A program made the position numbers and the translations under genes. A stretch of 64,000 nt of DNA from Cytophaga hutchinsonii ATCC 33406 (GTDB taxonomy: Bacteria; Bacteroidota; Bacteroidia; Cytophagales; Cytophagaceae), in NCBI RefSeq assembly GCF_000014145.1, contig NC_008255.1:3178001-3242000 (forward strand), written 5' to 3'. Shown here piece after piece: positions 1-8,113 of this stretch (positions are counted from its first letter, which is position 1; every line of letters starts with the position of its first letter). The notes beneath the pieces are model-generated. The model had not been told where the DNA came from. It was given only the letters and a program-made list of their open reading frames with translations, and searched no databases.

Positions 1-615
1 GATACCGGTCCGGATTTCAGACAACAGATGCTCAGAGAGCGTATAAAAAATCTTGATGCCATCCTTTTCACCCACGAACATAAAGACCACATTGCCGGCC
101 TGGATGACGTGAGAGGATTTAATTACGCGCAAAAACGCGACATGCCTGTGTATGCGCGCCATAATGTTATTGATTCATTAAAACGGGAGTTTGCATACAT
201 TTTTGCGGAATATCAATATCCGGGTATCCCACGCATTGATATTCATGAATTAAAAAATGAACCCTTCGAAATTCAAGGGGAAAAAATTATTCCTATTGAA
301 GTGATGCATTTTAAATTGCCTGTTTTTGGTTTCCGTATTCAGGATTTCACCTACATAACCGATGCGAATTTTATTTCGGATACAGAAATAGAAAAAATCA
401 AAGGTTCTAAAATCGTTGTGCTGAATGCACTGCAAAAAGAGGCGCATGTTTCTCACTATACGCTTGAGCAGGCCATTGAAGTGATCAAACACATCAACCC
501 TGAACAGGCCTATTTTGTACACATGGGCCACCGGATGGGCAAGCAGGCAGACGTTGAGAAAGAACTCCCCCATAACATGCATTTTGCTTACGATGGCCTT
601 ACGCTTCAGTTATAA
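1..615 (+). CDS. MBL-fold metallohydrolase (PhnP/phosphodiesterase-like), 5' truncated by window
   Basis: This is the C-terminal 204 codons of a metallo-beta-lactamase-fold hydrolase; the reading frame is open from base 1, so the start lies outside the window. The first residues are DTGPDFRQQM, typical of the PhnP/YycJ-like branch just before the metal-binding motif. The HxHxDH zinc motif is visible as THEHKDH, followed by GLDDVRG. Near the C terminus, HMGHRMG supplies a further probable metal-ligand histidine. Family members cleave cyclic phosphodiesters or related phosphoesters in the cytoplasm, but the substrate cannot be read here. An internal ATG at base 28 is not the real start because the conserved DTGPDFR segment precedes it. 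Fold assignment is firm, substrate unknown. Confidence 0.85.
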   Translation, partial: DTGPDFRQQMLRERIKNLDAILFTHEHKDHIAGLDDVRGFNYAQKRDMPVYARHNVIDSLKREFAYIFAEYQYPGIPRIDIHELKNEPFEIQGEKIIPIEVMHFKLPVFGFRIQDFTYITDANFISDTEIEKIKGSKIVVLNALQKEAHVSHYTLEQAIEVIKHINPEQAYFVHMGHRMGKQADVEKELPHNMHFAYDGLTLQL

Positions 616-728
616 GCCCCCCTCCTTTCTTTTATATAATGCTGCTATTCTGGCTGATGTTGCCTGCCTTACATTCGTTTCATTATACAGGTAACAAACA
701 GCTGCACTATTCTTAAACACATCGCTCA

Positions 729-1196
729 ATGAAATTACAACTCTGGACCATTGGAAAAACCAACGATGCATATTTAAAAGAAGGCTGTGCGCAATACACC
801 AAACGTTTGCCGCACTATTTACCTTTTGAATACCTTGAAATTCCGGAGCCCAAAAATACCAAACTGAGCAGCGATGTGTTAAAGAAGGAAGAAGAAAAAC
901 TGATCTTTGACCGTCTACAGGATTCGGATCAGCTTATTCTGCTGGATGAAAAAGGAAATGAGTTTACGTCTACGGAGTTTGGTCAGTATATACAGAAAAA
1001 AATGAACTCGGTTGCCGGAAATTTAATTTTTCTGATCGGCGGACCGTATGGGTTTTCAGATGCTGTTTATAAAAGAGCGAATGGTAAAATTGCCTTATCA
1101 AAAATGACCTTCTCTCACCAGATGGTGCGCCTGTTTGCATTAGAACAGTTATACAGAGCCTGTACGATAATAAAAGGTGAAAAATACCATCATTGA
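729..1196 (+). CDS. rlmH: 23S rRNA (pseudouridine-1915-N3)-methyltransferase RlmH
   Basis: The 155-residue length is the usual RlmH size. The C-terminal half holds the SPOUT knot signature: FLIGGPYGF, then LSKMTFSHQMVR and the terminal stretch YRACTIIKGEKYHH, with the family's basic C-terminal tail. RlmH methylates pseudouridine 1915 in helix 69 of 23S rRNA in the assembled 70S ribosome, using S-adenosylmethionine. The ATG at 729 gives the expected N terminus MKLQLWTIGKT. It lies 113 bp after the MBL-fold gene in the same direction, so co-transcription is possible. Nothing unusual is seen in the protein. Confidence 0.96.
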   Translation: MKLQLWTIGKTNDAYLKEGCAQYTKRLPHYLPFEYLEIPEPKNTKLSSDVLKKEEEKLIFDRLQDSDQLILLDEKGNEFTSTEFGQYIQKKMNSVAGNLIFLIGGPYGFSDAVYKRANGKIALSKMTFSHQMVRLFALEQLYRACTIIKGEKYHH

Positions 1197-1307
1197 TTGT
1201 AATCCAGCAAGTACACGTTGTTACTGATTGACAAAAATCATATTTTCAGAACGTTTATCTCAAATTCCCGTATTCTATGTTGCTTAGCATTTTAGTTTAA
1301 TTGTTTA

Positions 1308-2141
1308 ATGGAAAAGAACATGAAATCAACATTATTTACTTTAATTACATTTTGTTCAATAAACATTTGTGCCATCAGCCAAACGAATAAAGTAAACCCT
1401 GATCATACAAATTACTACAAGCCTGTAAGTGTCGACCTGAAGCCTGTTAAAGTAGATTTTTCAGATGCGGTCTCTAAAATAGAGTATGCAAAGTTTAAAC
1501 TGAAACTAACCAATACCGGTACCGATTACATTCTTTATAAACCCCAGGAAAGCGCATTTACAATTGAGGGTGCAAACTACCTGCCTCAGGATAAAAAAGC
1601 GGTTCTGGTAGAGCCTTTGGATAATACAAGCCGTACCATTGATGCAAAAGGAAATGGCAGCAATATGCACGCTGCTGACTTTACGTTCAATATTGACGGG
1701 TTGTATAAAGTAATTCCTACGTCAACGGTAAATGCCCCGAATTTCCTGCTGCCGCCATCTGTCAATCAATTTTCTGCCGGGGACTTTACCGTAGAAATGG
1801 TTAACATCAGCAAAAAAACGCAGGAAACAGCTGTTAAATTTAAAGTAACGTATACAGGTGAAGGCATGGGTATTGTTGATCCTAAGAAATTAAGCACCAA
1901 AATTGAATCCGGACAACTGTTTGCAAATGAAAAACGCGACAAAACTTCTGTGCTTGGAAAAGGCGAATCAGAAACATTTATTGCTCTGTTTCATATCGAA
2001 GGCCGCATTGCAGACATGCAATTTGCCAATATGGAAATTGTGTGGAACGATACGTTTAAACATGCTGAACTTAAAAAAATTGACGGAACTGCTGTAACGC
2101 TTACCCTTGATCCGGGACTGACCGCAGGCAAAAACAAATAA
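1308..2141 (+). CDS. Secreted protein of unknown function
   Basis: A 277-residue protein with a Sec signal peptide (hydrophobic stretch LFTLITFCSINICAIS, likely cleaved before QTNK). The rest is rich in beta-strand-forming residues with no catalytic motif that I recognise. Segments such as KLKLTNTGTDYILY and VKFKVTYTGEG suggest immunoglobulin-like or lipoprotein-style beta sandwiches. The phrases KLTNTGTD and VEMVNISKKTQ resemble domains that measure unfulfilled contacts in exported Bacteroidota proteins, but no function can be given. Two starts are possible, ATG 1308 (MEKNMKST) and ATG 1320 (MKST); the second gives a more standard signal peptide. A strong terminator follows the stop codon, so this is probably a single-gene unit. 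Confidence 0.75.
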   Translation: MEKNMKSTLFTLITFCSINICAISQTNKVNPDHTNYYKPVSVDLKPVKVDFSDAVSKIEYAKFKLKLTNTGTDYILYKPQESAFTIEGANYLPQDKKAVLVEPLDNTSRTIDAKGNGSNMHAADFTFNIDGLYKVIPTSTVNAPNFLLPPSVNQFSAGDFTVEMVNISKKTQETAVKFKVTYTGEGMGIVDPKKLSTKIESGQLFANEKRDKTSVLGKGESETFIALFHIEGRIADMQFANMEIVWNDTFKHAELKKIDGTAVTLTLDPGLTAGKNK

Positions 2142-2152
2142 GCTGCAAAAAT

Positions 2153-2182
2153 AAAAAAAGCTCCTTCAAAAGGAGCTTTTTT
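2153..2182. terminator. Bidirectional rho-independent terminator
   Basis: An 8-bp stem AGCTCCTT/AAGGAGCT (2159-2166 and 2170-2177) with a 3-nt loop, flanked by an A run on the left and a T run on the right. It can terminate the secreted-protein gene from the left and the small exported-protein gene (2243-2566) from the right. Confidence 0.85.
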
Positions 2183-2242
2183 ATCTTAACCCAACCTACA
2201 ACAGCACTTTCAACGGGAATATCAGCGCGTTGGTCCATTCAA

Positions 2243-2566
2243 TTATTTTGAACGGTTTTGAAATTGATTTTTATAATTACGTGCTTCAGGCTTCGCGTTT
2301 GAAGGATATACTTCTTTATTTGCCGTTGTTTTCAATTCTATAACTTCTGATTTTTTAAAGTTATTTTTATAGTTACCGGCGTTTTCAGTTTCTATACTTG
2401 CCTGCGTAATTTCTTTACCATTCTGTGCATCAACTTTGGCCTGCGCTTTTGCAGCCTTCATTGAATGCTTATAGTTGTTAACGTTTACCTGCGGATCATT
2501 TTCTGCTGCAAAAGCTAAACTTGAAATTGAGAAGGCGATTGCGGTCATAATTTGTGTAGCTTTCAT
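2243..2566 (-). CDS. Small exported NYK-repeat protein, copy A
   Basis: A 107-residue protein with a clear Sec signal peptide (MKATQIMTAIAFSISSLAFA, cleavage before AENDPQ). The mature part is short, polar and basic, and contains three spaced NYK motifs: NYKHSMK, NYKNNFK and NYKNQF. I do not recognise a domain. It is a close paralogue of the next gene (2799-3122), with the same length and the same motif spacing. The similarity extends into both flanks, so the two arose by a tandem duplication of about 0.55 kb. Each copy has its own terminator and its own upstream element. A periplasmic or surface role is likely from the signal peptide; nothing further can be supported. Confidence 0.8.
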   Translation of the reverse strand: MKATQIMTAIAFSISSLAFAAENDPQVNVNNYKHSMKAAKAQAKVDAQNGKEITQASIETENAGNYKNNFKKSEVIELKTTANKEVYPSNAKPEARNYKNQFQNRSK

Positions 2567-2643
2567 ACGTGTACGTGTTTAAATTAGTTACTGTTCTGAT
2601 ATATTAAATATAACGCATCAGATAGGCTGAGGTGACTCCCAGA

Positions 2644-2670
2644 AATTCGCCATTTTTTACTACGTATTTT
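2644..2670 (-). promoter_or_regulatory. Conserved 27-bp upstream element, copy A
   Basis: This 27-bp block is identical at 26 of 27 positions to 3209-3235 and lies about 80-105 bp upstream of the start of its gene, as does the other copy. It contains the palindrome TACGTA followed on the coding strand by a run of A. Conservation exceeds that of the surrounding intergenic DNA, which suggests a binding site or an upstream promoter element. The regulator is unknown. Confidence 0.5.
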
Positions 2671-2704
2671 CCCTATATTCACTGCTGCCCCCTTTTTTGC
2701 TTAA

Positions 2705-2743
2705 AGCAAAAAAGCAGTCCCTAATAAAGGGACTGCTTTTATT
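2705..2743 (-). terminator. Terminator of copy B small exported gene
   Basis: An 8-bp stem GCAGTCCC/GGGACTGC (2714-2721 and 2729-2736) with a 7-nt loop. An A-rich run on the left becomes a T run on the minus strand. It separates the two paralogous genes. Confidence 0.85.
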
Positions 2744-2798
2744 AACCTAAATACAACAACACATTCAACAGGATTTAGTATTTTTTATATTGTTCTGA

Positions 2799-3122
2799 TT
2801 ATTTAGAACGGTACTGAAATTGATTTTTGTAGTTACGAGCCTGAGGCTTTGCATTAGAAGGATAAGCTTCTTTGTTTGCAGTTGTTTTCACTTCAGAAAC
2901 CTCAGATTTTTTAAAGTTATTTTTGTAGTTACCTGCATTTTCAGTTTCAGTACTTACTTGTGTAATTTCTTTACCATCCTGCGCATCAATTTGTGCCTGA
3001 GCTTTAGATGCTTTCATAGGGTGTTTGTAATTGTTTACGCTTACTTGCGGATCATTTCCTCCGGCAAATACTAAACTGGAAATAGAGAATACAAGGGCAG
3101 TTAATATATATGTAGCTTTCAT
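2799..3122 (-). CDS. Small exported NYK-repeat protein, copy B
   Basis: A 107-residue paralogue of 2243-2566. It has a signal peptide (MKATYILTALVFSISSLVFA, cleavage before GGNDPQ) and three NYK motifs, NYKHPMK, NYKNNFK and NYKNQF. Most differences from copy A are conservative or synonymous, so both copies are probably functional. Upstream on the minus strand is TAAATTTG (3170-3177), an exact match to the Bacteroidota -7 consensus, and further upstream the 27-bp conserved element. Function unknown; the predicted location is the periplasm or outside. Confidence 0.8.
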   Translation of the reverse strand: MKATYILTALVFSISSLVFAGGNDPQVSVNNYKHPMKASKAQAQIDAQDGKEITQVSTETENAGNYKNNFKKSEVSEVKTTANKEAYPSNAKPQARNYKNQFQYRSK

Positions 3123-3169
3123 ACTTGTAAGTGTTTAAATTATTGATATTCTGTTTGTTTTTGATATAT

Positions 3170-3177
3170 CAAATTTA
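3170..3177 (-). promoter_or_regulatory. Candidate -7 promoter box for copy B
   Basis: Reads TAAATTTG on the minus strand, matching TAnnTTTG. It lies 48 bp upstream of the ATG. No good -33 TTTG was found at the usual spacing. Confidence 0.4.
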
Positions 3178-3208
3178 ACGCTTACAAGGCCCTTAAGTCG
3201 CTCCTGAA

Positions 3209-3235
3209 AATTCGCCATTTTTAACTACGTATTTT
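3209..3235 (-). promoter_or_regulatory. Conserved 27-bp upstream element, copy B
   Basis: This is the second copy of the element at 2644-2670, with one mismatch in 27 bp. It holds the TACGTA palindrome and lies about 87-113 bp upstream of the start codon. Its distance to the gene is nearly that of copy A. Confidence 0.5.
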
Positions 3236-3385
3236 ACGCAATAAATTTTAGTGGTTTTAAAAAAATATGTATCTGAAGTATTTAAATCCCTTTTTGGCTT
3301 TTGAAAACTTCAAAAAAAGTACAGAAATCAATTCTGAAGAATAAAAAAATGTGTGCATGTATGCCTGAATGCCACTGGAAACGAA

Positions 3386-4819
3386 TCAATAATAATAGGT
3401 ATAGTCTTTATAATATCTGAGTATAGTGTTTACATAATCAGTTGTTTCATAGCCTCTGCAGTACCCATATTTACATACCTTATCATTATAATATTTGGGC
3501 TGCGTTTTTGCCAGCAGCATCTTCTCAACATTGTCTTCCCACACATTCGGATCAAGTTTGTATTTTTTACACAAGGCTCTTGCATCCTCTACATGGCCCG
3601 CTCCTGCGTTATAAGATGCTAAAATAAATTTCTCTTTGTTGGATTTAGTAATAGCGCTATCTAAAAAATAATTATTTTCTATCCAGCGAATGTATTTTGT
3701 GCCGGCAATAATATTTGCCTGCGGTTTGAAAATATCTTTATCTGATACGCGGCCATATATAAGAGCCGTTCGCGGCATTACCTGCATCAACCCACATGCG
3801 CCTTCCCAGGATTTTAAATTGGGTTTAAAATGAGACTCCTGATGAATGAGTGATGCAACCATACGCCAATCCCACCCGATTTCTTTTGCATGTTTTTTTA
3901 TTATATCATCATACAATGAAATAACAGATAGTAATTCTTTAACAGAATGTCCTTGGGTCTGTGTTAAATCTGCAATATCCGCTGGCAGCGAACGGTACTT
4001 CTTAAGTATCCATTGATAATCACTCGTGTTTTTATTTTTGACCAGCCAGCTATCAAATGCACTTCGCAGGGTGTCCATTTCTGAATGAAACATAAATCCT
4101 ACGGGAGCATTATGTTCAATTATTTTCTCAAGAACCAGATCGGGGAAAACAGCCATTGCTATTGCCGCTTCATTTGCATCAACAATGGTTGCTTCTATTT
4201 CTTTTTTATTCACTTGGCGAAGCAGGAATTCCTTGGTAAGAAGTTCAGCGGTATACGTTACGGTAAAGCTATCCAATGGCTTATTTGAGTTGGTACGTAA
4301 ATAGTGAACATAAGGCGCGTCTTTTAAAAGCGTTACATTCGTTATTTTTTGCACATGGTCTTTATGTTTTACTAAAACCAGATCGGCCATGTAAATGGGT
4401 TTGCTGTAGCATACAGCAGGCATTGGTTTATCAGGAATGATAAATGTTGAAGCGGCCATATGCCCGCCATAAAAATGCAGACTATCGCGGATGTAAACTA
4501 CATTATTAACTAATATAATTTCACAATCGATTTTTTTCTCTTTTAAAAATAACTTCAGCAGTTCATATTCTAAACCAAAAGCTTCTCCTTTATAAACAAA
4601 AAACGTATTGGCATTATTTACGATCAACAGTTTTAGTTTCTTTGTTTTAAGTGGATTCAATACCACCGGATCATCTATGTGCGGCTCTGTTTTATATATT
4701 AAAATACCTGAAGAATCTAGTAATAGATCATTTACTGCCTCATTGGGGAATTCTTTTTTTGCTGATTGGCAACAATAAAAAAATATCAGAAGTGGAATAA
4801 AAATAACAACCTGTTTCAT
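3386..4819 (-). CDS. MltF-like lytic transglycosylase (SBP domain + SLT domain), lipoprotein
   Basis: A 477-residue protein with the MltF architecture: an N-terminal solute-binding-protein type 3 domain (about residues 45-270) and a C-terminal SLT lysozyme-like domain (about 285-440). The SLT domain has the catalytic Glu328 in HQESHF, then GACGLMQVMPRTA and ILASYNAGAG. It cleaves the MurNAc-GlcNAc bond of peptidoglycan with formation of a 1,6-anhydro product. I chose the ATG at 4819 rather than 4849 because it begins a lipoprotein signal peptide (MKQVVIFIPLLIFFYCC), with the lipidated Cys near residue 17. The protein should sit in the periplasm, anchored to a membrane. The start lies about 20 bp downstream of a 15-bp hairpin (4838-4872). 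Confidence 0.87.
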   Translation of the reverse strand: MKQVVIFIPLLIFFYCCQSAKKEFPNEAVNDLLLDSSGILIYKTEPHIDDPVVLNPLKTKKLKLLIVNNANTFFVYKGEAFGLEYELLKLFLKEKKIDCEIILVNNVVYIRDSLHFYGGHMAASTFIIPDKPMPAVCYSKPIYMADLVLVKHKDHVQKITNVTLLKDAPYVHYLRTNSNKPLDSFTVTYTAELLTKEFLLRQVNKKEIEATIVDANEAAIAMAVFPDLVLEKIIEHNAPVGFMFHSEMDTLRSAFDSWLVKNKNTSDYQWILKKYRSLPADIADLTQTQGHSVKELLSVISLYDDIIKKHAKEIGWDWRMVASLIHQESHFKPNLKSWEGACGLMQVMPRTALIYGRVSDKDIFKPQANIIAGTKYIRWIENNYFLDSAITKSNKEKFILASYNAGAGHVEDARALCKKYKLDPNVWEDNVEKMLLAKTQPKYYNDKVCKYGYCRGYETTDYVNTILRYYKDYTYYY

Positions 4820-4837
4820 AACTGAATATACGCAAAG

Positions 4838-4872
4838 AACAAAAATCAATCTGGTTTAGATTGATTTTTGTT
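4838..4872. other. Inverted repeat between mltF-like gene and response regulator
   Basis: Arms of 15 bp (AACAAAAATCAATCT and complement) surround a 5-nt loop. It lies just before the mltF-like ATG on that gene's transcript and downstream of the response-regulator gene. It could be a second terminator for the regulator or a 5' leader hairpin for the transglycosylase. Confidence 0.45.
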
Positions 4873-4905
4873 TCCTATTTATTCTGTCTTCTAATTCCAA
4901 CGGAT

Positions 4906-4942
4906 AAAAAATGCTGTATTTCCAGCTAAGCAGCATTTTTTT
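4906..4942. terminator. Terminator downstream of response regulator
   Basis: An 11-bp stem AAAAAATGCTG/CAGCATTTTTT with a 14-nt loop lies about 125 bp downstream of the response-regulator stop (minus strand). It ends in a T run on both strands. Confidence 0.6.
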
Positions 4943-5064
4943 GCTGATGCTGTTGATTATATAAAATATTTTTAATGCTAAAAAGCATTATAGCTGATTG
5001 AATAAAAGATCTTAACAGGCTTTAATTTAATTAAAAAAATCCTGACACTTAAAATTGAATTATT

Positions 5065-5529
5065 TTACGACAATAATTTTTGTCTGATCATAAATTCAAG
5101 CTGATTGTTTACTTTAAGAAGTTCTTTTGTTAAGTCTTCGTTTTCTTTTCTTAACGTATACAATTCGTGTGCCTGATTGATAAACATCTTTAATTCTTCT
5201 TCATTCCAGGGTTTATTGATGTATCTATAGATCTGGCCTTTGTTTACAGCGTCAATCAATGCCTGCATATCGGTATATCCGGTAAGCAATATTCTGATCG
5301 GATTCGGGAATTCTTTGATAATAGATTCTAAAAATTCTACACCGGTCATTTCAGGCATACGTTGATCTGTAATAATAATTTCAACATCTACGCTTTCAAG
5401 TATTTTACGTCCTTCGCTCGCAGACTCAGCAGTATATATGTCATAAAGCTTTCTGAAATTGGCTTTAAATGCTGACAGGTTATTGACCTCATCATCAATA
5501 TAAAGTACTTTAATTTTTGGCTCTTCCAT
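5065..5529 (-). CDS. Stand-alone response regulator with C-terminal coiled coil
   Basis: A 154-residue CheY-like receiver domain with all key residues: acidic pair D12-D13 (YIDDE), phospho-acceptor D55 (IIITDQRMPEMTG), T83 (LLTGYTD) and K106 (YINKPW). Residues 115-150 are heptad-like and charged, suggesting a short coiled coil for dimerisation or docking. No DNA-binding or enzymatic output domain is present. It therefore probably acts by protein contact or as a phosphate shuttle. The gene is divergent from the ThiF/nitroreductase-GNAT-kinase cluster, 262 bp away, with a palindrome in between. That placement makes it the obvious candidate partner of the kinase at 8858-10999, although no direct evidence links them. 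Confidence 0.9.
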   Translation of the reverse strand: MEEPKIKVLYIDDEVNNLSAFKANFRKLYDIYTAESASEGRKILESVDVEIIITDQRMPEMTGVEFLESIIKEFPNPIRILLTGYTDMQALIDAVNKGQIYRYINKPWNEEELKMFINQAHELYTLRKENEDLTKELLKVNNQLEFMIRQKLLS

Positions 5530-5655
5530 AATTTTATTGATTCATAAAAGGTATTAATTGATACAATCTAAGGCTATATTTTCAAAAAACGTAACATTTT
5601 CAGGGTTTAATGAGTATTATGTAATAAATATAAAAAAAGCATTTGAATAGAATAT

Positions 5656-5682
5656 TGCTATAATAATAAATTTATTATAGCA
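5656..5682. promoter_or_regulatory. Palindrome in divergent promoter region
   Basis: Perfect 11-bp arms TGCTATAATAA/TTATTATAGCA with a 5-nt loop lie in the 262-bp AT-rich gap between the response regulator (minus) and the ThiF-nitroreductase gene (plus). It could be an operator shared by both promoters. No T run follows, so it is not a normal terminator. Confidence 0.45.
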
Positions 5683-5791
5683 TACTTTGCCGTATTTACA
5701 AAGATATTTTTTTTAATATTCAATTCACAAAAATGCACAAATTATTTTGATACAGCTTTAATTGATCAACACCTGATAATTTTATAATGTT

Positions 5792-8104
5792 ATGAATAAA
5801 CGTTTAACTGATATAAATAAATCTGAAGAGGCATTTACAGCTTATAAGCCTATTTTTTTTAGACTTGCTTTTGAAAAAGACAGGTTAGCGCTTGAAAAGC
5901 TTTTAAGTGACAATGACAGGATATTCATCTTTAACGAAATACAGGGGCAATTAAAAGAACTTATCAAATTATTACATCCGACCAGAAAACTTAACGACGC
6001 TGATTACGATTATTTGATTGACAATCACCTTAATGGTCTTCCAATGGAAGAATACGGGGTTTGGGTCTATTATCCATGGTCCAATCGGTTAGTTCATATT
6101 TTGGATGAACATGAATTTATAGAAGTCAGAACAAACAGAAATCAATACAAGATTACACCAGAAGAGCGTGACAAACTCTCGAAACAAAAAATTGGCGTCA
6201 TTGGATTATCTGTAGGACAATCTATTTCTTTAACCTTAGCCTTAGAAAGAAGTTTTGGTGAATTAAGAATAGCAGACTTTGATGTTCTCGAATTAAGCAA
6301 TCTGAATAGAATAAGAAGTGGTTTATCAAATTTAAATTTAAAAAAGACAGTTTGTGTTGCCAGAGAAATTCTGGAAATAGATCCCTTTTTGAATGTTACA
6401 CTTTTCTCAGATGGTATTACCGAGGATAATATAGATGATTTTTTTCTTAAGAACGGTAAGTTAGATCTTGTTATTGACGAGTGCGATGGTTTGGATATAA
6501 AGATATTGTGCCGGTATAAAGCGAAAGAGTTGAAGATCCCTGTGTTCATGGAATCCAGTGACAGAGGTACTATTGATATAGAACGTTTTGATCTGGAACC
6601 TGATCGCACGATTTTACATGGATTAATAGACCATCTTGATCACAAGAAATTAAAATATTTAAAAACGAATGAGGAAAAAATTCCATACATACTTCCTATG
6701 TTAGGGACTGATACCATATCGAAAAGAATGAAGGCTTCTATGGTAGAGATCGAACAAACAATTACGACCTGGCCTCAGTTGGCTTCTTCAGTGGTTTTTG
6801 GCGGTGGTATCGGTGCTGATATTTGCAGGAGAATCATATTAGATCAGTTTCACGACTCGGGTAGATATATTGTTGACATGGAAGAATTAGTCGGCAATAA
6901 AATAAAGATCAATCCAACAACTGAACGATCCTTTCCATCCTTTCCTGAAATTACCGGAGAGGACATGGAAAATACGTATAAAGAATTAAGTATAGAAATA
7001 AGAAGTGCCAACTTCTTATTAAGCGAAGGAACGCTGTTTGAATTAATAAACGCAGCTAATCTTGCTCCTTCCGTTGGAAATAACCAACCATGGAAGTGGT
7101 TTTACAAAGAAGGTTCTCTTTTGCTGTTTCATGATAAAAGTATCACGATTTCATTTGGTGATTATGACGAAGTAGGAAGTAATGTAACGATGGGAGCCTG
7201 CATTGAAAATCTTATCCTGAAAGCTCATCACTTAGGTTTGAATGTCACTAAAAATATTTTCCCACTTCCTGAAAAACCCTTACTCGTTGCTGTTTTCTCA
7301 TTTTCAGAAATATTACCTGCTCAAAAACAACCTACTGATTATTTAGTAAATTATATTGAAAAGAGATGTACAAACAGAAATAATGGCAAAAGAATCTCTG
7401 TAGACAAGTCAGATATTGATTCATTAAAAAATATTGCTCAATCAATACCTGGAGCAGTGTTGCATATTATTGAATCGGATGCCGATTTGGAGGCAATTAA
7501 AAATGTAATCGCCGCATGCGACAGATTAAGGTTTATGCATCCTGAAGGGCATCACGATTTTTTTACTAAAGAAATACGGTGGACAAAAGAAGACTGTGAA
7601 AAAACACGGGATGGTTTAGATATTGCAGCTTTTGATTTAACACCTTCGGAAGTAGCCGGCTTCAAAATGGCCTCAGACCCGGATGTCATTAAATATCTCA
7701 CAATATGGGAAGGTGGAAAAGCTTTTGAAAAGATGACCAGAAAAGCTGTAGATTCTGCGGCTGCCATTGCTTTCTTAACAATGCCAACATACAACAACGT
7801 GAATTACTTATTGGGTGGACAGTGTGTGCAAAGAATATGGCTGGAAGCTACAAAACGGAATTTATCCATACAGCCAATGTTAGCACCTCTTTTTTTATTC
7901 ACAAGATTAATACATGGAAATGGCGAAAACATACCAGCGAAAATGTCTGATGAGCTGAAAGAATTAAGAAAAAAATTCCTTACTATATTTCCGATAAAAG
8001 AAAATATGGGAGAAATATTCCTTTTCAAAATATCACTTTCATCAGAACTCCAGGTTAGATCCCTGAGAAAACCGGTTGAATCAGTTCTTACCTGGACGAA
8101 ATAA
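5792..8104 (+). CDS. ThiF/E1-like adenylyltransferase-nitroreductase fusion (Rv1355c-type)
   Basis: A 770-residue two-domain enzyme. Residues about 110-380 form a ThiF/MoeB/HesA Rossmann fold: nucleotide loop GVIGLSVGQS, then the acidic IADFDVLELSNLNR segment, which in E1-like enzymes binds ATP and the substrate tail. Residues about 410-750 look like a flavin nitroreductase, with AANLAPSVGNNQPWKW near its start and a C-terminal LLGGQCVQRIWLEA segment. The N-terminal 100 residues are helical and unassigned. This fusion matches the family called Rv1355c after a mycobacterial member, whose reaction I do not know. E1-like proteins adenylate a carboxylate, and nitroreductase-fold proteins reduce or dehydrogenate, so a small-molecule product is plausible. 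The gene ends 9 bp before the GNAT gene, so they are surely co-transcribed. Confidence 0.8.
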   Translation: MNKRLTDINKSEEAFTAYKPIFFRLAFEKDRLALEKLLSDNDRIFIFNEIQGQLKELIKLLHPTRKLNDADYDYLIDNHLNGLPMEEYGVWVYYPWSNRLVHILDEHEFIEVRTNRNQYKITPEERDKLSKQKIGVIGLSVGQSISLTLALERSFGELRIADFDVLELSNLNRIRSGLSNLNLKKTVCVAREILEIDPFLNVTLFSDGITEDNIDDFFLKNGKLDLVIDECDGLDIKILCRYKAKELKIPVFMESSDRGTIDIERFDLEPDRTILHGLIDHLDHKKLKYLKTNEEKIPYILPMLGTDTISKRMKASMVEIEQTITTWPQLASSVVFGGGIGADICRRIILDQFHDSGRYIVDMEELVGNKIKINPTTERSFPSFPEITGEDMENTYKELSIEIRSANFLLSEGTLFELINAANLAPSVGNNQPWKWFYKEGSLLLFHDKSITISFGDYDEVGSNVTMGACIENLILKAHHLGLNVTKNIFPLPEKPLLVAVFSFSEILPAQKQPTDYLVNYIEKRCTNRNNGKRISVDKSDIDSLKNIAQSIPGAVLHIIESDADLEAIKNVIAACDRLRFMHPEGHHDFFTKEIRWTKEDCEKTRDGLDIAAFDLTPSEVAGFKMASDPDVIKYLTIWEGGKAFEKMTRKAVDSAAAIAFLTMPTYNNVNYLLGGQCVQRIWLEATKRNLSIQPMLAPLFLFTRLIHGNGENIPAKMSDELKELRKKFLTIFPIKENMGEIFLFKISLSSELQVRSLRKPVESVLTWTK

Positions 8105-8113
8105 ATAAGTATT

